Assembly: GCA_030528965.1 (NCBI GenBank)
Contig: JAUMXS010000062.1
Location: 1-7,547, forward strand
Length of the DNA stretch: 7,547 bases
From: Eubacteriales bacterium
GTDB lineage: Bacteria > Bacillota > Clostridia > Oscillospirales > Oscillospiraceae
Direction of reading: 5' to 3'
The notes beneath the pieces were generated by a model. It saw nothing but the letters and a program-made list of their open reading frames with translations, was not told where the DNA came from and ran no database searches. The translations under genes and the position numbers were made by a program. Below are positions 1 to 5,021 of this stretch, in pieces; the stretch's first letter is position 1, and the number at the start of each line of letters is the position of its first letter.

Positions 1-1
1 T

Positions 2-580
2 ACCTACTCGGTCTCTGTCCGGTATTATGACGAAGACGGAAAAGAGATCATGCGGCGCCGCTATCCCGTCAGGACCGAAAGCGGCGATATGGCATCCGTG
101 CTCGCGCTTCTCAACGATCCGGAAGCCATCATGGACCGCGTAAGCGTCGGCCTGCCCGTCACGGAGGAATATATCCACAACGCCTACGTATCTTACTACG
201 AGCCTGAGACCATGCTCTATACCGAGCTGAGCCTGACGCCCGAACAGGCCGTCGAACTCTATGAGGACTGCATCCTTCCCGACTGCCGGGAAGGCAACCT
301 CGGAAGAGCATGGATCGGTCGGGATGATCGCTATTATGCGGAATACTGTGCGAACAGTATCGGCATCGAGCTGCTCTCGCCGACAAAGGATCCGGAGGGC
401 GACTACTATCCGAGTGATTCCTTCGGCATTAACGTCGAGATGACCGCCAAACGCACGGTCAACTGGCTGAAGGCACACGGTATTCCCGTCCTCACGCAGG
501 GCGAGCTCTATGTCCACCAGCTCAGCGAATACCCTGTATACTCCGGTGCTCCCGAGGTCTCCGTGTATTCCGCCGGATGA
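2..580 (+). CDS. C-terminal part of an unrecognised protein (5' end outside window; possibly an ABC-permease-associated DUF6449-like domain)
   Basis: The frame is open from base 2 through the TGA at 578-580, giving 192 visible residues. The Met codon at 50 has no convincing ribosome binding site, and the 16 residues before it read as ordinary protein (a beta-strand-like YSVSVRYYDEDGKEI), so the gene very likely begins upstream. The visible part has no membrane segment, no Cys cluster and no catalytic motif I recognise. It is acidic, rich in Tyr and Glu, and alternates short strands with helices, ending in a TVNWLKAHGI helix and a strand-rich tail. This resembles, by memory only, the soluble C-terminal domain (DUF6449) carried by some Clostridia ABC-2-type permeases; that is a weak guess. 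It is the only plus-strand gene here and is followed 29 bases later by a strong terminator, so it ends its transcription unit. Confidence 0.8.
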   Translation, partial: TYSVSVRYYDEDGKEIMRRRYPVRTESGDMASVLALLNDPEAIMDRVSVGLPVTEEYIHNAYVSYYEPETMLYTELSLTPEQAVELYEDCILPDCREGNLGRAWIGRDDRYYAEYCANSIGIELLSPTKDPEGDYYPSDSFGINVEMTAKRTVNWLKAHGIPVLTQGELYVHQLSEYPVYSGAPEVSVYSAG

Positions 581-609
581 CCCTCCCCATCGGATGATCC
601 TCCCACCCG

Positions 610-646
610 CGGCGGAAGGCCCCCAAAAGGCCTTCCGCCGTTTTTT
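610..646 (+). terminator. Rho-independent terminator of the plus-strand gene
   Basis: A perfect 12-bp stem (610-621 with 629-640) has a 7-nt loop and is followed by six T residues at 641-646. It lies 29 bases after the plus-strand stop codon and points in the correct direction for it. Confidence 0.93.
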
Positions 647-724
647 CGGTGACAGCCTGCGGATAAGGCTCCCTCGACTTCCCACAGGCGCTCCCAAAGT
701 TTTACGCAGAACGTCCAATACAGC

Positions 725-747
725 AAAAACACCGGCTCATAGCCGGT
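725..747 (-). terminator. Second (distal) terminator of rpmE
   Basis: A perfect 7-bp stem ACCGGCT/AGCCGGT (731-737 with 741-747) has a 3-nt loop. Read on the minus strand it is followed by G and then five T residues (725-729). It lies just downstream of the stronger hairpin at 754-785, so the two form a tandem back-up pair for rpmE transcription. The stem is short, so its strength is uncertain. Confidence 0.55.
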
Positions 748-753
748 GCATGC

Positions 754-785
754 GAAAAGCCCGCCTCCAAAGAGGCGGGCTTTTC
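754..785 (-). terminator. Main terminator of rpmE, possibly bidirectional
   Basis: A perfect 14-bp inverted repeat (754-767 with 772-785) has a 4-nt loop and a GC-rich core flanked by A4/T4, so U-runs appear on both strands. It lies 28 bases past the rpmE stop. Because the plus-strand gene converges on the same gap, it may also stop any plus-strand readthrough. Confidence 0.85.
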
Positions 786-813
786 ACGCTGTATATTGCA
801 GCTTTAAATTTTT

Positions 814-1014
814 TTACTTCAGACCGAACTTGCGGTTGAACTTCTCCACGCGGCCGCTGGTGTCGACGAGCTTCTGCTTGCCGGTGTAGAACGGATGGCA
901 CTTGGAGCAGATTTCTACCGTGATATCCTGCTTGGTGGAAGAGGTCTCGATGACCTCACCGCAGGCGCAGCGAATGGTGGTCGGCTGATAATTCGGATGG
1001 ATACCCTTTTTCAT
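814..1014 (-). CDS. rpmE: 50S ribosomal protein L31, zinc-binding type
   Basis: This is a 66-residue protein, the usual L31 length, starting MKKGIHPNY and ending FNRKFGLK, both typical of bacterial L31. The zinc ligands are present: C16 and C18 (CAC) and C36 and C39 (CSKC), followed by the family HPFYTGKQK segment and a [10 protein letters not shown] tail. It is therefore the zinc-containing (C+) type A form, not the zinc-free paralogue induced under zinc starvation. L31 bridges the two ribosomal subunits. The ATG is preceded by GAGGTGA (complement of 1021-1027) about 6 nt away, which fixes the start. It lies downstream of radC on the same strand, but has its own promoter at 1080-1108 and tandem terminators, so it can be expressed alone. 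Confidence 0.97.
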   Translation of the reverse strand: MKKGIHPNYQPTTIRCACGEVIETSSTKQDITVEICSKCHPFYTGKQKLVDTSGRVEKFNRKFGLK

Positions 1015-1079
1015 ATTCTTTCACCTCATCAATGGCTGCCTTGAGCGGCCTTCAGGCCAGGATACAAGACGCAAAGTGA

Positions 1080-1108
1080 ATTATATCATTCCTTTATTCT
1101 TTTTGCAA
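1080..1108 (-). promoter_or_regulatory. Sigma-A-type promoter of rpmE, overlapping the radC 3' end
   Basis: On the minus strand there is TTGCAA (1103-1108), a 17-bp spacer, and a consensus TATAAT (1080-1085). The -10 is perfect and the -35 matches 4 of 6 bases. The expected start site is near 1073, giving a leader of about 58 nt before the rpmE ATG. The -35 and most of the spacer lie within the last codons of radC, whose stop is at 1094-1096. Confidence 0.8.
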
Positions 1109-1888
1109 GTCCTTTTTCTCCCGATTTTGCACCTGCAACCGTTCATACCATTCCCCGTCGTGCAGCTGCTTCACCGGCATTTCATCGTCTCCGCCAGCCT
1201 CCAGAAACTGTCCGTATTCACACAGGGAAAGATAACGGCTTCCCGCCACCACGATATGGTCGCGAAGCCGCACATCCACCAACGCCAGCGCAAAACCCAG
1301 CATGCGTGTGGAGGCCAGATCCTCCGCAGAGGGATCCACTTCTCCGCTCGGGTGATTATGTGACACGATCACGCCGGCCGCATGCAGCATCAGCGCCGTC
1401 GTCGCGATCTTCCTTGTGAGCACCGCGGTACCGTCCACCGTCCCCCGGCTTATCTCATCGACCCGCATGACGCGGTCACGGTTGTCCAGATACACGGCAA
1501 GCAGCAACTCCTCGCGCTCGTACATGAAATACGGCAGCAGAAAACGGCCCATCTCCTTGACGTCCTTCAGCTGTATCTTTTCCGGCGTAAGGGCGAGCAT
1601 ATATCGTTTCGACACCGCCGGGATCAGCTTGAGCAGTACCGCCGCGCCCTCGCCGACGTCCTTCGTGTCGCGCAGCTCCTCATACGATGCATTCAGCACG
1701 TCCGAAAGCGTCCCGAACCGCGCAAGCAGCGCCTGCGCCGCCGGGGTGGTGTCCCGCCGCGGCACAGCGTATTGAAGCAGGAATTCCAGAGCGTCCAGAT
1801 CTTTGAACCCCTCCAGACCGTGCTCCAGAAAGCGTTCCCGGCTCCGATGACGGTGGCCCCGATGCCGGGCTTTTTCTTTTTCGTCCAT
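1094..1888 (-). CDS. radC: RadC-family protein with a JAB/MPN (JAMM) domain
   Basis: This 264-residue RadC (UPF0758) protein has an N-terminal helix-hairpin-helix-like region (about 15-98, with the Clostridia-style RERFLEHGLEGF and a DVGEGAA turn) followed by a JAB/MPN metalloprotease-like domain (about 105-225). The JAMM signature is complete: E145 upstream, then H177-N-H179-P, S187 and D190 in the expected HxHP-x6-S-x2-D spacing, so zinc binding should be intact. The family's function is unsettled; the old role in DNA repair is doubtful. About 35 charged residues follow the JAB domain, making it slightly longer than commonly seen. The start is 2 nt after the tsaD stop, with GGAG (complement of 1897-1900) inside the tsaD end, so it is probably translationally coupled. 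The rpmE promoter overlaps its 3' end. Confidence 0.95.
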   Translation of the reverse strand: MDEKEKARHRGHRHRSRERFLEHGLEGFKDLDALEFLLQYAVPRRDTTPAAQALLARFGTLSDVLNASYEELRDTKDVGEGAAVLLKLIPAVSKRYMLALTPEKIQLKDVKEMGRFLLPYFMYEREELLLAVYLDNRDRVMRVDEISRGTVDGTAVLTRKIATTALMLHAAGVIVSHNHPSGEVDPSAEDLASTRMLGFALALVDVRLRDHIVVAGSRYLSLCEYGQFLEAGGDDEMPVKQLHDGEWYERLQVQNREKKDLQKE

Positions 1889-1890
1889 GC

Positions 1891-2892
1891 CTAAAGCTCC
1901 ATCCTCGCGTAGGCGTTGAGAGAGCTGTCTGCCCGGCGCCCGGCGAGATATTCATAATAGCCCTGTGCGCCGATCATTGCCGCATTGTCGCCGCAGAGAT
2001 GGAGCGGCGGGAAAAACAGCCGCAGCCCGGCCTCTTTTGTGGCCTGCGTGAGATCCGCACGGATGCGGGAGTTCGCCGCTACGCCGCCTGCCGCCACGAC
2101 CGTGTTATAGCCCAGTTCCTTCGCTGCGCGGATCGTCCTCGGCACCAGACTGGCACTCACCGTTGCCGCAAACGATGCGCAAAGAGAAGGCTTGTCCAGT
2201 TCCTCGCCCCTCTGCTCCGCCGTGTGGACCAGGTTGACGACCGCAGTCTTGAGCCCGGAAAAGCTCATATCATAAGGGTGATCCGCCACGTTGCCGACCG
2301 GCAGACGATACTTCGTGGGATCTCCGCCCTGCGACAGTTCATCCACAGGCCGTCCGCCGGGGTAACCCAGCCCCAGCACACGCGCCGTCTTGTCAAAACA
2401 CTCGCCCGCAGCATCATCCCGCGTCGCGCCCAGCACATGCAGGTCGGTATAATCCCGCACATCCGCCAGCAGCGTGTTGCCGCCCGAGACCACAAGACAA
2501 AGAAAAGGCGGTTCCAGTTCGGGAAATGCCAGATAATTGGCGGCAATATGTCCGCGCAGATGATGCACCGGGATAAGCGGCACATTCAGCGCCAGCGCTG
2601 CGGATTTGGCAAAGTTCACGCCCACCAGCACCGCACCGATCAGGCCCGGCGCATAGGAAACCGCCACTGCATCCAGTTCCTCCTTGCGCACACCGGCTTC
2701 CGCCACTGCGCGCTCCGCCAGCAGCGAGATGACCTCTACATGACTGCGCGAGGCAAGCTCCGGCACCACGCCGCCGTACAGCGCATGCAGATTTACCTGA
2801 GAAAATATCTGGTCGGACAGCACACGCCGTCCGTTTTCCGTCACGGCTACCGCCGTTTCGTCACAGGTCGACTCCACAGACAGGATCTTCAT
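1891..2892 (-). CDS. tsaD: tRNA N6-adenosine threonylcarbamoyltransferase TsaD
   Basis: This 333-residue Kae1/TsaD protein (formerly Gcp/YgjD) transfers the threonylcarbamoyl group from threonylcarbamoyl-AMP to A37 of tRNAs that read ANN codons, acting with TsaB and TsaE in the cytoplasm. Family landmarks are all present: N-terminal ILSVESTCDET nucleotide-fold motif, SYAPGLIGAVLVG (79-91), the metal-binding H111-x3-H115 pair in HHLRGH, VVSGGNT (134-140), the GECFDKTAR segment (163-171), AAGGVAANS (267-275) and D302 in CGDNAAMIG, the third metal ligand. Length is normal and nothing is missing. The ATG is preceded by AAAGGGGG (complement of 2902-2909), a slightly non-canonical Shine-Dalgarno site. 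It follows the DHHW gene by 21 nt and precedes radC by 2 nt, so it is the middle gene of a three-gene unit. tsaB and tsaE are not in view. Confidence 0.97.
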   Translation of the reverse strand: MKILSVESTCDETAVAVTENGRRVLSDQIFSQVNLHALYGGVVPELASRSHVEVISLLAERAVAEAGVRKEELDAVAVSYAPGLIGAVLVGVNFAKSAALALNVPLIPVHHLRGHIAANYLAFPELEPPFLCLVVSGGNTLLADVRDYTDLHVLGATRDDAAGECFDKTARVLGLGYPGGRPVDELSQGGDPTKYRLPVGNVADHPYDMSFSGLKTAVVNLVHTAEQRGEELDKPSLCASFAATVSASLVPRTIRAAKELGYNTVVAAGGVAANSRIRADLTQATKEAGLRLFFPPLHLCGDNAAMIGAQGYYEYLAGRRADSSLNAYARMEL

Positions 2893-2913
2893 GCGGACGT
2901 CCCCCTTTCTTCT

Positions 2914-4083
2914 CTAGGAAATGTAAGTGGCATCGTCCCGGACGACCACCACAATGTCCGGCTGATGCAGCCGGATGTATTCCTCCGCCGACTGCTCCGT
3001 GTAATGCCGGAGATCCAGACTTCGCATTTCATCAAAACTCCACCAAAGCAGGGTTTCCAGCGCGTTCGTATACGACTCGCCGATCACCAGCAGGCTGGGA
3101 AGCTCCGGACGGTCGGTGCGCAGCACCGTTTCCGCCATGTCGCCGCCCATGTATGCTGCATACATGATATCCTGCCATTCATAGTCCGGGTGTTTCACCA
3201 AATAAGGCTCCGAGGCCGTTCCGTTGTCTTCACGCGTAAACGCGACCGGCTCCGTCGGCTCACCCCAGACAAGGCGATCCTCCGATTCCCACAGACAATA
3301 CAGCTTGCGCCCGTAGGAACCCATGAACCGGTTCCCGCTCTCATGCAGAAGAAGATTTTCCCCTTCCGTAAGTTCGGCAAGTTCCAGTCCCGTCTCCTCC
3401 CGGAGATAGTCCATGAGCGTATGATAACAAACCAACGCGCCGGCAAAGTTATAATGATGATCCGAACGGTAGTAGCACTCCTCCGGCCGCCCCAGTTCGT
3501 CAAACACGGCGCCCATCTCCAGAAGCCGCAGTCCGCGCTCGTCCATGGCCGCGCGGAAGGCATCCGCCATCTGTTCCAGATAGTCGCGCCGGTTATCCAT
3601 GTAGTCCGGATATTTCTCCGAAAAATAAGAAAACTGTTCCGGCACACTCATATATACACAGATCCCGCCGTACTCCGCCGCAGCCTCGGCCAGCGCAAGC
3701 TGCCGGTCCGCCGCCGCCTGAACGGCATTTGTGTCGGCCTGACCCATCTCCCATTTTTTATAGCCCTTATAGGGAAGCAGGAACTCGTCCGTGACAACGA
3801 CATCGTTGATCAAAGGCTTTCCCATCGCCAGTTCCGCACGGGTCTGTTCGATCAGCATCGTCAGGCGCAGGGGAACCCGGTCCGCAAGATACGACTCCAG
3901 CCCGGACATAAAAGCGCCATCCGCGAGAGCGGCGGCGCTCAGCTCCGGAAGCTCCGTCCGGTTCCGGTTCTCATAATACAAATACTCCGAATCATCCCAG
4001 CCGCGCACCAGCGTCAGTATTCCGCCCGCGATCAGCAGCAGAGCGAATCCCGCTGATACCAAAAGGTCCCGTAGTCTCTTCAT
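2914..4083 (-). CDS. DHHW-family/AlgX-like membrane-anchored SGNH-type protein
   Basis: From the ATG at 4081-4083 this is 389 residues. It starts with KRLR and one hydrophobic segment (about 7-26), a signal-anchor that puts the rest outside the cell. Next come ENRNRTELPELS (38-49) and a GLESYLADRVPLR segment (61-73), hallmarks of DHHW and AlgX/AlgJ N-terminal families. A likely Asp-His-Ser triad is visible: D208 and H210 in SDHHY, and S337 in VIGESYTNAL near the C-terminus, followed by DLRHY and a PDIVVVV strand. AlgX/AlgJ relatives O-acetylate exopolysaccharides; a similar role here is inference only. Oddities: DHHY replaces DHHW, and the Ser block reads GES. The frame stays open to a TTG at 4239, but that TTG is the -35 box of the promoter, so I prefer the Met with the signal-anchor. 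Its Shine-Dalgarno (GGAC about 7 nt away) is weak; TTG at 4090-4092, preceded by AAGGA, is an alternative. Confidence 0.8.
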   Translation of the reverse strand: MKRLRDLLVSAGFALLLIAGGILTLVRGWDDSEYLYYENRNRTELPELSAAALADGAFMSGLESYLADRVPLRLTMLIEQTRAELAMGKPLINDVVVTDEFLLPYKGYKKWEMGQADTNAVQAAADRQLALAEAAAEYGGICVYMSVPEQFSYFSEKYPDYMDNRRDYLEQMADAFRAAMDERGLRLLEMGAVFDELGRPEECYYRSDHHYNFAGALVCYHTLMDYLREETGLELAELTEGENLLLHESGNRFMGSYGRKLYCLWESEDRLVWGEPTEPVAFTREDNGTASEPYLVKHPDYEWQDIMYAAYMGGDMAETVLRTDRPELPSLLVIGESYTNALETLLWWSFDEMRSLDLRHYTEQSAEEYIRLHQPDIVVVVRDDATYIS

Positions 4084-4210
4084 ACTTCCGTCCAAGTCCC
4101 ATCCTTGCGTATCCCGCGCCGGGACAGGCCCCGCACTGCGGCGCTCATCCCGGGCGATCCGTTTACGCGCTTTTTTCCAAACCGTTTCCGGCCGAACCCG
4201 ATACATTCTG

Positions 4211-4239
4211 ATTATACGTTCCCCTTCGGCTTTTGGCAA
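4211..4239 (-). promoter_or_regulatory. Sigma-A-type promoter for the DHHW-tsaD-radC unit
   Basis: On the minus strand there is TTGCCA (4234-4239, 5 of 6 consensus bases), a 17-bp spacer, and a perfect TATAAT (4211-4216). The start site should fall near 4204, giving a leader of about 120 nt to the preferred DHHW start at 4083. No other promoter of this quality was seen upstream of tsaD or radC, which supports a common transcript. Confidence 0.8.
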
Positions 4240-4258
4240 GAACTACTTTCCGTTCCGC

Positions 4259-4380
4259 CCGTCGGATGGGGGGCTGCCAAACTCCCCGTGGACTGTGGTG
4301 TTGAAAACGTCCGTGGGGTGGGGGAGTTGGCAAACTCCCTGCGGGCAGTGGCATCGGAAATGTCCGTCGGGTGGGGGAGA
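4259..4380. repeat. GC-rich degenerate tandem repeat, about 2.3 units of 52-53 bp
   Basis: Three phased units begin with CCGTSGGRTGGGG-like heads at 4259, 4311 and 4364. The first two are full (52 and 53 bp) and share head, the CCAAACTCCC-like middle and a GGTGTTGAAAAC/GGCATCGGAAAT tail; the third stops after about 17 bases. The second unit contains a perfect hairpin, GGGAGTT-GGCA-AACTCCC (4322-4339); the first has a decayed version. Open frames through it look like low-complexity Pro/Thr/Ser translations and have no ribosome binding site, so I treat it as non-coding. It sits between the terminator at 4448-4483 and the DHHW promoter. The remaining gap, 4381-4447, shows nothing I can interpret. 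It could be a remnant of a dispersed intergenic repeat family. Confidence 0.7.
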
Positions 4381-4447
4381 GATACAGGCCGGGATAATCT
4401 GTGTGCAATACAATTTGCCGTATCCGCCCCGGAAAAACTCTCCGGAT

Positions 4448-4483
4448 AAAAACGAAACACCGTTCTGCCGCGCAGAACGGTGT
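4448..4483 (-). terminator. Terminator of the small membrane protein gene
   Basis: A perfect 12-bp stem (4457-4468 with 4472-4483) has a 3-nt loop. Read on the minus strand it runs into TTTCG and then TTTTT (4448-4452). It lies 13 bases after the stop at 4497-4499. Confidence 0.85.
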
Positions 4484-4496
4484 GCTAGCCCGTATC

Positions 4497-4856
4497 CTAT
4501 TTTTCCGTTCTTTTTTCCCGTTTTTTCTTCGCCTGTGCGGAAACAAACATCGCGGCGAGGCCCAGCACAAGATAAAACCCGCCATAGAGGATAAAGGCCG
4601 GTTCTCCCATTTCAAAATTCAGCCAGGTGCCTGCTATAAACAAGGCAGCAGCCGCGATCGGCGAGATCCAAAGCCGGGGAAGGTCTCTCCCGGCAAAGAC
4701 GCCGGCAATCGCGCAATACACCGGATTGACCGCAAAAAACAGGATAAAACAAATGCCCATCCCGGCGTCTCCCTTGACGAAGGTCACGGCCAGCCACGGA
4801 AACAGCAGCATGATAACGGCCGACAGGATGAGCCACTTTGTCAGTTTTCTTTTCAT
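4497..4856 (-). CDS. Small four-helix membrane protein of unknown function
   Basis: This is a 119-residue integral membrane protein. Hydrophobic segments lie at about 7-27, 33-56, 62-79 and 85-107, with a basic N-terminus (MKRKLTKW) and a strongly basic, hydrophilic C-terminal tail (KKKREKRTEK), which suggests both ends face the cytoplasm. The conserved-looking features are PWLAVTFVKGDAGM between helices 1 and 2 and FFAVNPVY in helix 2. I do not recognise a characterised family; the pattern resembles short uncharacterised Clostridia membrane proteins. The ATG has a perfect AGGAGGAG site (complement of 4863-4870) about 7 nt upstream. It has its own promoter (4934-4962) and terminator (4448-4483), so although it follows the hydrogenase operon on the same strand it is a separate unit and no functional link is implied. 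Confidence 0.88.
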   Translation of the reverse strand: MKRKLTKWLILSAVIMLLFPWLAVTFVKGDAGMGICFILFFAVNPVYCAIAGVFAGRDLPRLWISPIAAAALFIAGTWLNFEMGEPAFILYGGFYLVLGLAAMFVSAQAKKKREKRTEK

Positions 4857-4933
4857 GCGCCGCTCCTCCTTTTTCGCTGAACCGGACGGTCTTTTCCCCC
4901 GGGCGGCCGGAGTTTTTCTTCCTCACTCTTATT

Positions 4934-4962
4934 ACTATATACGGAAAGCTCTGTCCAGTCAA
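4934..4962 (-). promoter_or_regulatory. Sigma-A-type promoter of the small membrane protein gene
   Basis: On the minus strand there is TTGACT (4957-4962), a 17-bp spacer and TATAGT (4934-4939), each 5 of 6 consensus bases. The predicted start site is near 4927, about 70 nt before the ATG at 4856. Only 13 bases separate the -35 box from the end of the preceding terminator T-run. Confidence 0.83.
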
Positions 4963-4975
4963 GCTTGCCAAAGGG

Positions 4976-5006
4976 AAAAAAGAAGGCCTGCAAAAGCAGG
5001 CCTTCT
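4976..5006 (-). terminator. Rho-independent terminator of the hydrogenase operon
   Basis: A perfect 11-bp stem AGAAGGCCTGC/GCAGGCCTTCT (4981-4991 with 4996-5006) has a 4-nt loop. On the minus strand it ends in six T residues (4976-4981, the first of them also closing the stem). It lies 15 bases after the hydA stop and shows hydA is the last gene of its operon. Confidence 0.94.
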
Positions 5007-5021
5007 TCAGGGAAATTAAAC

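Noticed and set aside
1999..4056. A 685-codon plus-strand open frame opposite tsaD and the DHHW gene
   Set aside because: Its translation is Arg/His/Gln-rich low-quality sequence without domain motifs or ribosome binding site, and the opposite strand carries two well-supported genes. Codon bias and GC content explain the lack of stops.
4259..4380. CRISPR array
   Set aside because: Units are adjacent and degenerate, with no unique spacers between identical repeats, and no cas genes are nearby.
4163..4615. Open frames across the repeat region on both strands
   Set aside because: They run through repeats, a terminator and a promoter, with Pro/Ser/Thr-rich translations and no ribosome binding site.
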